DNA from: Corallincola holothuriorum
Lineage (GTDB): Bacteria; Pseudomonadota; Gammaproteobacteria; Enterobacterales; Neiellaceae
DNA: 64,000 nucleotides
NCBI RefSeq assembly: GCF_003336225.1
Contig: NZ_QPID01000012.1
Coordinates: 1-64,000 of the forward strand
Direction of reading: 5' to 3'
The first letter of the stretch is position 1, and each line of letters begins with the position of its first letter. Position numbers and translations under genes: made by a program. Below are positions 1-11,119 of the stretch, one piece after another. The notes beneath the pieces are model-generated. The model saw only the letters and a list, made by a program, of their open reading frames with translations, was not told the origin of the DNA and ran no database searches.

Positions 1-43
1 ATCTACAATCGATTAAGGCCGCACTTAAGCCTTGATATGAAAA

Positions 44-57
44 CACCTGAAGAGGTG
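44..57. other. small hairpin near left edge
   Basis: CACCT-GAAG-AGGTG is a short perfect stem with a tetraloop. It lies in the 139-base stretch before the first gene and could belong to a gene outside the window. No function is assigned. Confidence 0.3.
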
Positions 58-60
58 CAT

Positions 61-92
61 AAAAAAGCCAGCGCTGAATGGGCGCTGGCTTA
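61..92 (-). terminator. rho-independent terminator of the first PilZ gene
   Basis: Read on the minus strand, AGCCAGCGC pairs with GCGCTGGCT and is followed by six T. It sits about 50 bases past the stop of the minus-strand PilZ gene. Confidence 0.75.
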
Positions 93-139
93 GTTAAAAA
101 CCGTCAACTTATTTTAGGACGGCACAGATTGCTGATATA

Positions 140-499
140 TCAACGAATATCAAATTCCGCTTCACAGCTTTTAAAGTAAGAGATTAGACTTTCATGCTTC
201 GGCAGATCCAACTCAATGCCAAACATATAACCACTTTGAATAATATTGAGATGCTTAATCTTACCGCTAAAGGTGCGATTATTTCCTAATCCTAATACCG
301 TTACTTTTACTTTTGCGTCACTGCCGCCTGGGGGCGCTTCCTTTGAATGGATCCCGACCCCTTTAGGACTGACATTTATCACCATGATATTGACCGGTTT
401 GGCGAACATACCACCCAATCCCGCAGGCTTAATCTGCGCAGTGATAGTATTCCGGAGTTTATAGCGGGTCTCTCGACGCCGTTCCTGCTCGTCACTCAT
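140..499 (-). CDS. PilZ domain protein (c-di-GMP receptor candidate)
   Basis: A small single-domain PilZ protein of 119 residues. The basic N-terminal motif (ERRRETRY, giving RxxxR) and the NVSPKG motif (N-x-S-x-x-G) are the two c-di-GMP contact motifs of the family, so binding is likely but inferred. No membrane segment is visible. I chose the ATG at 499 because AGAGG lies about seven bases upstream; the frame continues upstream to 553 without a better start. It is divergent from crp across about 300 bases and has its own terminator, so it is probably monocistronic. The window holds two more PilZ proteins, an HD-GYP and a GGDEF protein, so c-di-GMP signalling is well represented, though the partner of this protein is unknown. 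Confidence 0.8.
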   Translation of the reverse strand: MSDEQERRRETRYKLRNTITAQIKPAGLGGMFAKPVNIMVINVSPKGVGIHSKEAPPGGSDAKVKVTVLGLGNNRTFSGKIKHLNIIQSGYMFGIELDLPKHESLISYFKSCEAEFDIR

Positions 500-805
500 G
501 CAAAAACCTCTTGATATATAGCATAAATGTATCATCAAACAGGCGACTAGCAAGTAACTGTTCGCTTTCCTTCACTGTTTTTGCGCTCGAGAGCAGGCTT
601 AACAGACAAATAACTGTGCGAAACCGGAGCAAACACGACTCAGGTCAGTGATAACTACTTGGCTTTGCCACAAACTGTGGTAGTGTAGCCTGTTGACGCC
701 GCGTGTTAACAAGGTGTTACAAGGCTAATAGATAAACGTGGTGATTTCGACATCCAGTCGGTCAACCATATATAAGTTAAAAACAAAAGACAGGAAGGAG
801 TACCC

Positions 806-1441
806 ATGGCCCTAATAGGCAAACCACAGGCCGACCCGGTATTGGAGTGGTTCCTTTCCCACTGCCATATCCACAAGTATCCGGCAAAAAGTACGCTGAT
901 CCATGCTGGCGAAAAAGCTGATACCTTGTACTACATCGTTAAGGGTTCAGTCGCGGTACTGATTAAAGATGAAGAAGGCAAGGAGATGATCCTTTCCTAC
1001 CTTAATCAAGGCGATTTTATCGGCGAACTCGGTTTATTCGAAGAAGAACCAGAACGTACGGCGTGGGTGAGAGCTAAAGCACCATGTGAAGTAGCAGAGA
1101 TCTCCTATAAGAAATTCCGTCAACTGATTCAGGTTAACCCTGAAATCTTGATGCGACTTTCAGGTCAGATGGCTGCCCGCTTGCAGACCACCAGCCAGAA
1201 AGTAGGTGATCTTGCGTTTCTGGATGTTGCAGGCCGCATTGCACAAACATTGCTTAACTTGGCAAAACAGCCGGATGCGATGACCCATCCTGACGGCATG
1301 CAGATCAAGATAACCCGTCAGGAGATAGGCCAAATCGTTGGTTGTTCTCGTGAAACCGTGGGCCGCATCTTAAAGATGTTGGAAGAGCAAAACCTCATCC
1401 ATGCACACGGGAAAACTATAGTGGTTTTTGGCACACGCTAA
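806..1441 (+). CDS. crp: cAMP receptor protein CRP
   Basis: Global transcription regulator that binds cAMP and activates catabolic promoters as a dimer. At 211 residues it is nearly identical along its length to enterobacterial CRP. The cAMP pocket (GELGLFEE, then ERTAWVR) is present, with Thr where E. coli has Ser84, a conservative change. The Thr-Ser pair of the C-helix is kept (RLQTTSQ). The C-terminal helix-turn-helix [18 protein letters not shown] carries the DNA-contacting Arg, Glu and Arg. A strong ribosome site AGGAAGGAG precedes the ATG. It stands alone on the plus strand with a terminator just after the stop. Neighbouring astCAD and malZ are typical CRP-type target functions, but no convincing CRP site was seen. 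Confidence 0.98.
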   Translation: MALIGKPQADPVLEWFLSHCHIHKYPAKSTLIHAGEKADTLYYIVKGSVAVLIKDEEGKEMILSYLNQGDFIGELGLFEEEPERTAWVRAKAPCEVAEISYKKFRQLIQVNPEILMRLSGQMAARLQTTSQKVGDLAFLDVAGRIAQTLLNLAKQPDAMTHPDGMQIKITRQEIGQIVGCSRETVGRILKMLEEQNLIHAHGKTIVVFGTR

Positions 1442-1462
1442 ACTTCACTTGTGTGAATACAG

Positions 1463-1490
1463 AAAAGGCAGCCTCAGGGCTGCCTTTTTG
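1463..1490 (+). terminator. crp terminator
   Basis: AAGGCAGCC, loop TCA, GGGCTGCCTT followed by a T run, about 22 bases after the crp stop. The A-rich left side means it could also act for the minus-strand gene that ends at 1509. Confidence 0.85.
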
Positions 1491-1508
1491 TTGTCCTAAG
1501 AGCAACAC

Positions 1509-2306
1509 CTAACGCACGTCTGTACTTTCAAAAATTTTATCCGCTGAAGCTGCAACAAATCCGGTATAAAGCTCACCATTAGCCATAGGATAGCGCAAGG
1601 CAAACTCATAGAAGCAGCTAGGAACCAGTCGCTTACCGTCACTAAATAGCACGCTAGCCTGATCAGCCAAGGTTGAGGACTGCTCCAACAGCACCCCAGG
1701 AGAGCCTTTTATCTCACCGCCACTGCTATTAAGTGCAAAGCCTGCTTGTTTTAGAGCCTCATTAACAGATGCGAGTGTAGGGTAAGCGGGCAAATGATTT
1801 ACTGACACAGTGAAGTGGTTAGCACGATAGCCCCAAGCGGCCATCCAAGCCGCGTACTCGCTCTCAGCCAGTAAGCTTTTGTACTCCTGCAGTGAGCATT
1901 GCCAATGACGGCCAGAATAGAGAAAGTCATCGTTAGTCACCACGGACTTGTCCATCTGCGCAGCCAACGCCTCTACGATCTGCTGCAATTCCGGGGAACA
2001 CTGTTCTACTAGCAACTCACTGATAAACACCTTCGGCAAAGCAGGATCGAGATGCTCGAAGTGCCGGGCAAACAGCTTCTTTCCAACAAATTGATACTCT
2101 TCCTTGGCTTCGTATCCAAGTGTAAGAAAATGAGCGGCAAGAACATCTAAACCAATACCTGGCAGATTAAAGGTCCGCAGTGCAATATGATCGTTGATGA
2201 TCTCACCCTGCTGTCCCAACAGGTTATGTATTTTTTCTGCCGACGGTGTCACTTGCAGGTAGTGCTGCCACAAACCGTCAAACAGGGTGGTTGCTTGTTG
2301 ATGCAT
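1509..2306 (-). CDS. DUF1338 family protein (2-oxoadipate dioxygenase/decarboxylase-like)
   Basis: A 265-residue protein that I recognise as the short gammaproteobacterial form of the DUF1338 family. Characterised relatives are non-haem iron enzymes that convert 2-oxoadipate to 2-hydroxyglutarate in lysine breakdown. The N-terminal NDHIALRTFN segment holds a candidate iron-binding His, and HFTVSVNHL later resembles the second. The actual substrate here is not known. The ATG at 2306 is preferred because GAGG sits six bases upstream; an upstream TTG at 2318 lacks a spaced site. It follows astD by 84 bases on the same strand, so it may be the last gene of an arginine/amino-acid catabolic operon. 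Confidence 0.75.
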   Translation of the reverse strand: MHQQATTLFDGLWQHYLQVTPSAEKIHNLLGQQGEIINDHIALRTFNLPGIGLDVLAAHFLTLGYEAKEEYQFVGKKLFARHFEHLDPALPKVFISELLVEQCSPELQQIVEALAAQMDKSVVTNDDFLYSGRHWQCSLQEYKSLLAESEYAAWMAAWGYRANHFTVSVNHLPAYPTLASVNEALKQAGFALNSSGGEIKGSPGVLLEQSSTLADQASVLFSDGKRLVPSCFYEFALRYPMANGELYTGFVAASADKIFESTDVR

Positions 2307-2390
2307 TGGGCACCTCAACTCTTATTTTAGGATTACAAAGGATAGCGGGGCCAGATTGACCCCTACTCATTAAACTTTCACCAAGCAGGC

Positions 2391-3863
2391 TCAGTCGATG
2401 GTTAGTCCAGGGCTTAATTTATCTGGCATAGAGATCTGCTCGACCTCCACAGAGGCCACCGGATAAGCACAATAGTCTGCCGCGTAGTAAGCACTGGGAC
2501 GATGATTGCCACTGTCACCTACACCGCCAAAGGGTGCCGCACTGCTAGCGCCAGTAATTGGTCGGTTCCAATTCACGATCCCAGCACGGATGCGATTGTA
2601 AAACAGATCATAGAGATCTCGGCGGTCACTCAGCAGCCCTGCAGATAAGCCATAACGGGTATCATTCGCGACTTCTAAGGCTTGCTCAAAATCATCGTAA
2701 CGGATCACCTGTAGTAACGGACCAAAATATTCATCATCCGGTAATCGCTCGATCTGACTCACTTCAATGAGTCCCGGGGTAATAAAGCCGTTCGCACTAT
2801 CGCCACGTTGCATCATCACGAGTGACTTACCACCCATGGCAATCAGTTCTTCCTGTGCTTGCATCAAAGCATCAGCCGCCGCAGGCGAAATAACTGGCCC
2901 CATGAAAGGTTGCGGCTCATCCTCCGGCCCGCCGACTCGGATCAACTCGACCGCCTTGATAAGACGCGCCAATATCTGATCCCCTTCACCGCCTTTTGGC
3001 AGGAATAGACGACGAGCACAGGTACAGCGCTGGCCGCTTGAGATATAGGCTGAATGGACAATGTCATGCACCGCGGCTTGCGGGTCGCTGACATCTTTCA
3101 CCAACAACGGGTTGTTCCCCCCCATCTCTAGCGCCAAGATCTTTTCTGGTTGCCCACCAAACTGCTGATGCAACAGCTTGCCTGTATGGGAACTTCCGGT
3201 AAAAAACAAACCATCAATACCGCGATGGCCAGCCAGGTGCTTACCGGTTTCAGCAGCCCCTTGCACCATATTGATCACACCGGCAGGAAGACCAGCGGCA
3301 TGCCATAAGTTAACCATTTCCTGACCAACCATAGGTGTCTGTTCACTGGGCTTAAAGACAATACAGTTGCCAGCCAGCAAGGCCGGAATAATATGCCCAT
3401 TAGGGAGGTGCCCGGGAAAGTTGTAAGGCCCAAAGACGGCCACTACTCCATGGGGCTTGTGGCGAATAACTGCGCGACCTACTGGCATCGCTTTCTCGAC
3501 GGTGCCGCTGCGCTCTTCATAGGCTTTGACAGAGATCTCGATCTTCGCCAGCATCGCTGCGACTTCGGTACGCGTCTCCCACAACGGCTTGCCGGTCTCT
3601 CTGGAGATCACCAAGGCCAATGATTCTTTCGCGCCAGCAACTTGCTCGCCAAATTGACGAATAATGGTCAATCGATCCTCGAAGCTACGCTGCGCCCACT
3701 CAAACGAAACAGCACGGGCGCTACTAATAGCCACATCAATCTGCGCAGAGTCTGCCATATTTCCCTGCCAAACCACTTCACCCGTCGCCGGATTGATAGA
3801 GCTAAACAGCTCACCACTGCCCGCTAACCATTTGCCATCGATGTACTGTACTTTCTCTGTCAT
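2391..3863 (-). CDS. astD: N-succinylglutamate 5-semialdehyde dehydrogenase
   Basis: NAD-dependent dehydrogenase that oxidises succinylglutamate semialdehyde to succinylglutamate, the fourth step of the arginine succinyltransferase (AST) pathway. It is 490 residues, the normal length. Aldehyde dehydrogenase hallmarks are visible: [14 protein letters not shown] for the cofactor site, FTGSSHTGK, the general base Glu246 in ALEMGGN and catalytic Cys280 in SSGQRCTC. The ribosome site AGGAA precedes the ATG. It lies 18 bases downstream of astA in an argD(astC)-astA-astD run. astB and astE, needed for the complete pathway, are not in this window. Confidence 0.95.
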   Translation of the reverse strand: MTEKVQYIDGKWLAGSGELFSSINPATGEVVWQGNMADSAQIDVAISSARAVSFEWAQRSFEDRLTIIRQFGEQVAGAKESLALVISRETGKPLWETRTEVAAMLAKIEISVKAYEERSGTVEKAMPVGRAVIRHKPHGVVAVFGPYNFPGHLPNGHIIPALLAGNCIVFKPSEQTPMVGQEMVNLWHAAGLPAGVINMVQGAAETGKHLAGHRGIDGLFFTGSSHTGKLLHQQFGGQPEKILALEMGGNNPLLVKDVSDPQAAVHDIVHSAYISSGQRCTCARRLFLPKGGEGDQILARLIKAVELIRVGGPEDEPQPFMGPVISPAAADALMQAQEELIAMGGKSLVMMQRGDSANGFITPGLIEVSQIERLPDDEYFGPLLQVIRYDDFEQALEVANDTRYGLSAGLLSDRRDLYDLFYNRIRAGIVNWNRPITGASSAAPFGGVGDSGNHRPSAYYAADYCAYPVASVEVEQISMPDKLSPGLTID

Positions 3864-3881
3864 TATTATATTCCTCGTGGC

Positions 3882-4901
3882 TTACTTCACGGCCAGTACT
3901 CGCAGAGGATCCCCCTGCTTTACACATAAAACATCTGCAACCTCAGGCGATATCACTATGGCGCCGGTTTCATCATCGAGCACGGCCTCAACCAAGGTAC
4001 AGCGATACTGAGCTAACTGGGTATTCGCGATCATATACAGCGAACCTTTGTCGACCTCTGCGAGCAACGCATGCCGACGCTGGGAGCTACGCACACTGCG
4101 GATCTGGCTTAGTTCAGCCTCAACCGTTGGCCCAGCGTCGAAGATGTCGACATAACCTTTACACCTAAACCCCTCTGTTTTCAGTAGCTGCAAGGCTGGT
4201 TGTGTTTTCTCATGAACACGACCTATCACCTCTTGCGCCGCTTTACTCAGCAAGTTGACGTAAATAGGGTACTTCGGCATCAATTCGGCAATAAATACTT
4301 TTTGACCAATACCCGTGAGGTAATCGGCGGTTGGAAAATCCATGGAGAAAAAATGCTGTTCTAACCATTGCCAGAAAGGTGAGCGGCCATGTTCGTCGGA
4401 CACTCCACGCATCTCTGCGATCACAGGGGCACCAAACAGCTCTGGATGCTCGGCCATCAGTAACATTCGGCTACGAGACAGCAAACGACCTGCCAAGCCT
4501 TTACGGTGGCTCTCACGCAGGAATAGCGTACAAAGCTCGGCCGCCCCCGTGTAGTCATTACACAGAGTCAGCGTTTCCACCATATTATGGATCTTCAATT
4601 CGCGGGAAGAGTGCACCACTTGCCCAACATGGTAGTGATAAAAGGCATCGGTCAAGCCAACACACGCCTCAATGCCACATGTGCCAACCACATCGCCGGA
4701 TTCGGTGTCTTCCATCACCATCAAGTAACTTTCCGCTCCCGGTTTATGAGCTCGACGGGAGAAGGAACGAACAGCTCGAGTGATCTTAGATCGCAGCAAC
4801 TCTTCATTGACAGGCAAGGAGGTAAAACCGATCCCCGATTCGCAGGCGATTTGATAAAGCGACGCATAGTCCGATTCTCTAATAGGACGGATCACTAACA
4901 T
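3882..4901 (-). CDS. astA: arginine N-succinyltransferase
   Basis: Transfers succinyl from succinyl-CoA to the alpha-amino group of arginine, the first AST step, in the cytoplasm. It is 339 residues, matching the AstA family, with a GNAT-like fold. Recognisable family segments are MLVIRPIRESDYASLYQIA at the start, LCTLFLRESHRKGLAGRLLSR (acyl-CoA binding) and EMRGVSDEHGRSPFWQWLE. A strong AGGGAGG site lies upstream of the ATG. It is between argD(astC) and astD, 28 bases after the former, and is surely co-transcribed. Confidence 0.95.
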   Translation of the reverse strand: MLVIRPIRESDYASLYQIACESGIGFTSLPVNEELLRSKITRAVRSFSRRAHKPGAESYLMVMEDTESGDVVGTCGIEACVGLTDAFYHYHVGQVVHSSRELKIHNMVETLTLCNDYTGAAELCTLFLRESHRKGLAGRLLSRSRMLLMAEHPELFGAPVIAEMRGVSDEHGRSPFWQWLEQHFFSMDFPTADYLTGIGQKVFIAELMPKYPIYVNLLSKAAQEVIGRVHEKTQPALQLLKTEGFRCKGYVDIFDAGPTVEAELSQIRSVRSSQRRHALLAEVDKGSLYMIANTQLAQYRCTLVEAVLDDETGAIVISPEVADVLCVKQGDPLRVLAVK

Positions 4902-4929
4902 AGCTATACCTCCCTCTATATCCCGGCTA

Positions 4930-6189
<1,260 letters not shown>

Positions 6190-6354
6190 TCATTGCTCAA
6201 TATCAATGCAGCCGAGCCTACTCTAATGTAACCGCATTATTACCAATGCGAACAACTAAGGGAAATTTTGATTAAACAACGAATAAACATGCAAAATAAG
6301 CACTAGAGACCCAATTTAAATGCATAGTTATTGCATAACAAACTCAATCTATGG

Positions 6355-7542
6355 CTATGCACGCGCTTTTTTAAGATTTTGCCGTGTTAATTCCTGTAGA
6401 TCGTCACCTGAAAAACCGTACTGTGCCATTAACTTTACAGCCTCATCGAGCTGTATCCGACGCTGTTCATTCAAGCATAGATACTGGCTATAACAGCTAG
6501 CAAACTTCACGATTCGAGCGTATGGCGAGGTGAGTTTCCACGGCAACGAACTATGCAGCTCTCGGCTGACTGTAACACATGTTTTACATTCAGGAGAAAT
6601 CTGCGGCAAAAGCGCTTTCGTGATCACTTTCTGGTAACGGGAAAATTGCCTTTTGAGCATGGTAGCAGGAAGATCTAGCTCGCTAAGCACTTGATGGATC
6701 TCAGGTTTAGCTGTCAACCTTGCCTGTTGCATGTGATGCTCACACAGTGCCAGAAAGATCTGCTTAATCAACCTCAATAGCGTCAGCGAGCCGTAACTGT
6801 TGACCCAACTTAAACGACCCGCGAGATAGGGATCTAACCCCTGCTTCTCTGCCAAATAATGCGCGGCATTCGCACTAACCAGCGCATGTTGCCAAAGCCG
6901 CCGAGCAGAATTTGCGAAAGGTCGATTATCATCCGGCAACATCTGTTCACATAAATGTCGTGCTAACAACTGCTTCAAGCGTTCTTGACCAAAGCTTGCC
7001 AGCGCATGGGGCAGGTCAACTATTGGCGTCGTAATTGCGTGGCTTTGCTTGAATAACGGCGAATTAACCGTGGCGAGCAATTCTCGTGTCAGCCAGGACA
7101 GCTGCCGTAGCTGCTGCTCCAGGTGGGATGTTGGCGCATCAAGCGCCAACATGGCTAATGACTCAGTGAGCTTGGGATTGATCGGCAGTTGCTGAAGCAC
7201 AACCGGCCAATCACCAGTGAGTAATTCTGTCAATTTCGCTTCAGTTTGGGCGGTGATCCGTTGCACTAAGGTTGCCCTCAGCATCTCTTTCTGCGCCAGT
7301 CGCTGCGCATGCTGTTGTCGACGCTGCTGATCAATAGCCAGTCCCTGCAGCTTGACCTGCTGTTCATCACTAGACTCAATGAGCTCAGAGGGGGTATGGA
7401 AAGGGATGCCACAAAGATAATCCAAGTGACGCTGTTCGAGGATATGAGCGGATCCATTCAGATCTAACTCGGTCTCATGGTCGCAGGTTTGTGATGATTG
7501 AGAATGAAAACGCCCCCGCGACGGCGTTGTTGCTGATGCCAT
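6355..7542 (-). CDS. HDOD domain protein
   Basis: A 395-residue cytoplasmic protein whose middle half (about residues 120-330) resembles the HDOD domain, a catalytically dead relative of HD phosphohydrolases found in signalling proteins. Seen are ITTPIVDLPHALASFG, FANSARRLWQHALVSANAAH and LAGRLSWVNSYGSLTLLRL, the last replacing the usual gammaproteobacterial GLLHDIG. The N-terminal 90 residues are Gln-rich and may be coiled. No output domain is attached. It stands between pabA and argD on the same strand, with 130 and 210 base gaps, so operon membership is doubtful. Function is unknown; a role in stress or motility regulation would be a guess. Confidence 0.7.
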   Translation of the reverse strand: MASATTPSRGRFHSQSSQTCDHETELDLNGSAHILEQRHLDYLCGIPFHTPSELIESSDEQQVKLQGLAIDQQRRQQHAQRLAQKEMLRATLVQRITAQTEAKLTELLTGDWPVVLQQLPINPKLTESLAMLALDAPTSHLEQQLRQLSWLTRELLATVNSPLFKQSHAITTPIVDLPHALASFGQERLKQLLARHLCEQMLPDDNRPFANSARRLWQHALVSANAAHYLAEKQGLDPYLAGRLSWVNSYGSLTLLRLIKQIFLALCEHHMQQARLTAKPEIHQVLSELDLPATMLKRQFSRYQKVITKALLPQISPECKTCVTVSRELHSSLPWKLTSPYARIVKFASCYSQYLCLNEQRRIQLDEAVKLMAQYGFSGDDLQELTRQNLKKARA

Positions 7543-7671
7543 TTAGATACTCAAGGGATCAATAATCGTCTCTCATATTCTAACGGCTTTCCTTATGAAC
7601 ACCCGCCTAACAATGAGTAAATGTGATGCCAGCGAAATACACCAGCACCAAAAGCAAGCGCAGTAGCTAAT

Positions 7672-8274
7672 TCAAATCGGGGAGCAGGATGGCGCGTAAC
7701 GCGTTAAGAAGTTATCCAGCAGTTCATGCCCTTGCTCACTGAGAATGGATTCAGGATGAAATTGCACACCTTCCAAAGCAATATCTCTATGCCTAACTGC
7801 CATCACCTCATCCATCTTGCCATTGCTGTCGCAAGTCCAGGCGGTCACTTCAAGGCAGTCGGGAAGGCTCGCAACGTCCAGCACCAACGAATGATAGCGG
7901 GTCACTGTGAGTGGGTTCGATAATCCACAAAAGATCCCTTCGCCACGATGGCTAATGGCACTGGTCTTGCCGTGCATCATCTGCCTGGCAAGAGTGACTG
8001 TCGCACCGAAAACTTGCCCCAACGCTTGATGACCTAAGCAGACACCCAAGATAGGCAGCTTACCGGCAAAGTACTCGATAGCCGGCAGCGAAATACCAGC
8101 GTCATCAGGAGTGCAGGGACCCGGGCTGATCACCAGATACTCTGGTGCTAGCGCCTCGATCTCAGCCAGCGTTATTTCGTCGTTACGAACCACCTCGACC
8201 TGCTGGCCGAGCACCATAAAATACTGCACCAGGTTATAGGTAAACGAATCATAGTTATCGATCATTAACAGCAT
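7672..8274 (-). CDS. pabA: aminodeoxychorismate synthase glutaminase subunit
   Basis: Class I glutamine amidotransferase of 200 residues that supplies ammonia to PabB for 4-amino-4-deoxychorismate in folate synthesis, and may also serve anthranilate synthase. The catalytic triad is visible: nucleophile Cys in [12 protein letters not shown], and His and Glu in [10 protein letters not shown]. The start [15 protein letters not shown] matches E. coli PabA closely. The order pabA - argD - astA - astD is a familiar one in marine gammaproteobacteria. The enzyme partner PabB is not in this window. Confidence 0.93.
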   Translation of the reverse strand: MLLMIDNYDSFTYNLVQYFMVLGQQVEVVRNDEITLAEIEALAPEYLVISPGPCTPDDAGISLPAIEYFAGKLPILGVCLGHQALGQVFGATVTLARQMMHGKTSAISHRGEGIFCGLSNPLTVTRYHSLVLDVASLPDCLEVTAWTCDSNGKMDEVMAVRHRDIALEGVQFHPESILSEQGHELLDNFLTRYAPSCSPI

Positions 8275-8374
8275 CTATCTCTACCTACTCTATAACCGCC
8301 TATAGACTCAACCCTCAGTATAAATCTTAAGGCAAAACCGACGTGCGCCATACGCCAAGCAATCGTCTGAAAAG

Positions 8375-8404
8375 AAAAGGGCTGCCTTCAATGACAGCCC
8401 TTCT
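8375..8404 (-). terminator. trpS terminator
   Basis: On the minus strand GAAGGGCTGTC pairs with GGCAGCCCTTTTC around a short loop and is followed by a T-rich tail, just past the trpS stop. Confidence 0.8.
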
Positions 8405-8421
8405 ATTGCGGTAACAATACT

Positions 8422-9426
8422 TTAAGGACGAGCGACTAAACCGACGCGCTCATACACCGTTTTTAAGGTCTCAGAAGCGATCGCTGATGCCTTCTCTGCA
8501 CCTACCGCCATTATCTGCGTCAATGCCGTTTCATCTTCACGCAGCTCTTTATAACGTTGTTGGATAGGCGTCAACATCGAGACCACAGCATCGGCAACGT
8601 CTTTCTTCAAGTGGCCATACATTTTATCTTCGTATTGCGGCACCAAACTTTCCACGGATTCTCCTGTCGCGCAGCTCAGCAATGTCAGCAGATTGGATAC
8701 ACCTGCTTTCTCTTGCTGATCGAAATAGATCCGCGCCTGCTCATCAGAATCGGTCATCGCCCGTTTAATCTTCTTCTCGATCTTCTTTGGTTCCTCTAAC
8801 ATCAAGACAAAATTATTCGGGTTATCATCTGATTTTGACATCTTCTTCTCTGGCTCCTGCAGGCTCATGATCCGAGCCCCCACTTCGGGGATAAAGGGGT
8901 CCGGTACGACAAAAGTATCGCCATGAAGATTGTTAAAACGGGTCGCGATATCGCGAGTCAGCTCTAGATGCTGTTTTTGGTCATTGCCCACAGGTACTTT
9001 ATTGGCTTGATACAGTAATACATCTGCCGCCATCAATACCGGATAACCAAACAAGCCCACATTGATATTGTTGACATTTTTCTGCGACTTATCTTTAAAC
9101 TGAGTCATTCGATTCAGTTCACCCATCTGCGTATAACAGTTCAATATCCAAGCTAACTGAGCATGCTCTGGCACATGTGACTGGACAAACACGCTGCTCT
9201 GTTGTGGATCTAAACCACAAGCGAGATACAACGCCATACCATCAAAAGTACGCTCGCGCAGCAGCGCTGGCTCTTGGCGGACCGTGATCGCATGCAGATC
9301 CACCAGCATGAATAAGCACTCATGATCCTGCTGTAACTTAATCCAGTTACGTATGGCGCCAAAATAGTTACCAATGGTAAGACCGCCGGAAGGCTGCGCG
9401 CCGCTAAGGACGATGGGTTTAGACAT
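8422..9426 (-). CDS. trpS: tryptophanyl-tRNA synthetase
   Basis: Class I aminoacyl-tRNA synthetase that charges tRNA-Trp. It is 334 residues, as in E. coli. The HIGH-type signature appears as TIGNYFGA after SGAQPSGG, and the KMSKS loop as [10 protein letters not shown]. It is the last gene of the rpe-gph-trpS run, 33 bases behind gph, and is followed by a good terminator. Confidence 0.97.
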   Translation of the reverse strand: MSKPIVLSGAQPSGGLTIGNYFGAIRNWIKLQQDHECLFMLVDLHAITVRQEPALLRERTFDGMALYLACGLDPQQSSVFVQSHVPEHAQLAWILNCYTQMGELNRMTQFKDKSQKNVNNINVGLFGYPVLMAADVLLYQANKVPVGNDQKQHLELTRDIATRFNNLHGDTFVVPDPFIPEVGARIMSLQEPEKKMSKSDDNPNNFVLMLEEPKKIEKKIKRAMTDSDEQARIYFDQQEKAGVSNLLTLLSCATGESVESLVPQYEDKMYGHLKKDVADAVVSMLTPIQQRYKELREDETALTQIMAVGAEKASAIASETLKTVYERVGLVARP

Positions 9427-9459
9427 GTGAATGTTCCTGCAAATGCTTTGAAAAATTAG

Positions 9460-10161
9460 TTACACGGATTCAGGCACAGATAATAACAGCGCCGAGAGCT
9501 CCGCTAGTTGATTAAGTACCCGGTCCGGGTTGCAAAGAGCGATATCTTCCCCGTAGTTGTAGCCATAGGTCAAGCCAATACTCGGGCTCAAGGCTGCTTT
9601 TGCGGCTTGAATATCATTCCTAGAATCTCCCACCATCAGTAACTCAGTGGCGGAGATATCAAAATGCTCGGCACAATATAGCAACTGATCGGGACTCGGT
9701 TTTTTCTGTGGCAGCGTGTCACCACAGACCACCAAGTCAATCAAACCTGACAAGCCGAACTGTTGGACTAACGGTAAGGTAAACTCAGTCGCTTTATTAG
9801 TAACAATAGCCAGTTTCATGCCTGCCGCTTTCAACGCCATCAACACGGCTTCTACATCAGGATATAGCGAGCTAAAGCGGTGTAGTGCGTTGGCATAAAA
9901 CAGCTTAAACAAGCCCAACGCCTGCTCAACAAGTTCTGGCTCCAAGCGAGTATCAACATTGAAACTACGGCTGAGCGCACGCTGCACAAGGACTTCAATA
10001 CCATTCCCGATCCAGCCCGTTACCTGTCCTAGTGACACCGGTTCACGGCCAAGTTCAATCAGCATCTGGTTAACCGCATAGTGCAGGTCCGGTGCGCTGT
10101 GCAGCAGCGTACCATCGAGATCAAATGCAATGGCACGGATCTGACGAAAGGACGACGGCAT
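9460..10161 (-). CDS. gph: phosphoglycolate phosphatase
   Basis: HAD-superfamily hydrolase of 233 residues that removes phosphate from 2-phosphoglycolate, a by-product of DNA repair. HAD motif I is FDLDGTLLHS, motif II lies in KLAIVTNKATEF and motif IV in MVGDSRNDIQAA. The start codon directly follows the rpe stop, so the genes are translationally coupled. The order rpe-gph-trpS is that of the dam operon in enterics. Confidence 0.94.
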   Translation of the reverse strand: MPSSFRQIRAIAFDLDGTLLHSAPDLHYAVNQMLIELGREPVSLGQVTGWIGNGIEVLVQRALSRSFNVDTRLEPELVEQALGLFKLFYANALHRFSSLYPDVEAVLMALKAAGMKLAIVTNKATEFTLPLVQQFGLSGLIDLVVCGDTLPQKKPSPDQLLYCAEHFDISATELLMVGDSRNDIQAAKAALSPSIGLTYGYNYGEDIALCNPDRVLNQLAELSALLLSVPESV

Positions 10162-10830
10162 TTAAACGGTGGCCAACTTCTGACGGAATTGGCCGACCAC
10201 CTCGTTATAGTCACCTTGGCCAAAAATGGCTGAACCCGCAATAAACATATCTGCGCCAGCTTTGGCGATCTCGACAATATTGTCCTGTTTCACGCCACCA
10301 TCGACAGCTAAACGAATATTCAGGCCACGCTGCTCTATCTGCTGTTTCACCGCTTCGATCTTAGCCAGCGTTGCAGGAATAAATGCCTGCCCGCCAAATC
10401 CAGGGTTAACTGACATCAATAAGATAAAGTCCAAACGGTCCCATACATAGTCCAACACCTGCAATGGCGTTGCCGGATTCAACACCAACCCGGCCTTACA
10501 ACCCTTGTCTCGGATCAGTTGCAACGAACGATCGACATGCTGGCTCGCCTCCGGATGAAAGCTAATCATACTCGCACCCGCATCGGCAAACTGTTCGATC
10601 AGCTCATCTACCGGTGACACCATCAAATGCACATCGATTGGCGCAGTCACGCCATAGTTTCGCAATGCCTGGCAAATCATCGGGCCGAAAGTGAGATTCG
10701 GCACGTAATGATTATCCATCACATCAAAATGCACAACGTCCGCCCCCGCCTCAAGCACATGGGTGACCTCTTCACCTAAACGGGCCAAATCTGCAGATAA
10801 GATAGAGGGAGCAAGTAGATAAGGTTGCAT
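10162..10830 (-). CDS. rpe: ribulose-phosphate 3-epimerase
   Basis: Interconverts ribulose 5-phosphate and xylulose 5-phosphate in the pentose phosphate pathway. It is a 222-residue TIM barrel. Metal and catalytic motifs are visible: [50 protein letters not shown] and LAVDGGVK, with the paired Asp and His residues intact. In E. coli rpe lies directly after dam; here a TorF-type porin and two small genes separate them. Confidence 0.97.
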   Translation of the reverse strand: MQPYLLAPSILSADLARLGEEVTHVLEAGADVVHFDVMDNHYVPNLTFGPMICQALRNYGVTAPIDVHLMVSPVDELIEQFADAGASMISFHPEASQHVDRSLQLIRDKGCKAGLVLNPATPLQVLDYVWDRLDFILLMSVNPGFGGQAFIPATLAKIEAVKQQIEQRGLNIRLAVDGGVKQDNIVEIAKAGADMFIAGSAIFGQGDYNEVVGQFRQKLATV

Positions 10831-10930
10831 GAGTGGTTTCTCGCCGAGCTATTAAGAGAGACGCAGTGTACTAAAAAGTAGGCAGTTTTTCAGCTCCAGT
10901 TTTCGCGAAGGATGCACTCAATTAAAGCGC

Positions 10931-10988
10931 CGCACCAAAATAATGCACTGATAAATGTTTTGTAAAACTAATGCACCATGATGTTACA
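10931..10988 (+). promoter_or_regulatory. two candidate NtrC sites upstream of the TorF gene
   Basis: The NtrC consensus is TGCACC-N5-GGTGCA. Here are CGCACC-AAAAT-AATGCA at 10931-10947 and TGCACC-ATGAT-GTTACA at 10972-10988. Their centres lie roughly 110 and 150 bases before the start expected from the sigma-54 promoter at 11064, where NtrC enhancers usually sit. Each has a few mismatches, so this is a prediction. Confidence 0.45.
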
Positions 10989-11063
10989 AAAATTGATATC
11001 CCTTCCCGCGGCACCAAGGCCAAAAACCATATTAACCATTACTTTTCATAGCCTTAAAAAAAC

Positions 11064-11079
11064 TGGCACGATGATCGCT
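11064..11079 (+). promoter_or_regulatory. candidate sigma-54 promoter of the TorF-type porin gene
   Basis: TGGCACG-ATGA-TCGCT matches the RpoN consensus TGGCACG-N4-TTGCW with one mismatch. The -24 GG and -12 GC are exactly ten bases apart. It ends 40 bases before the ATG and lies downstream of two NtrC-like sites. Confidence 0.6.
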
Positions 11080-11119
11080 TTAACCACAGCGATAATTCCA
11101 AACCCAGGAAAATACTAAA

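Noticed and set aside
806-1441. Altered cAMP pocket in CRP (Thr for Ser84)
   Set aside because: A conservative change seen in the middle of an otherwise near-identical protein; not worth a separate finding.
3642-4011. Plus-strand open frames within astD and astA
   Set aside because: They lie opposite clear genes, lack ribosome sites and resemble nothing.
6321-6335. ArgR box before argD(astC): TGCATAGTTATTGCA
   Set aside because: It is a good palindrome, but the arms are one base too far apart for an ARG box and no second box is present at 21 bases.
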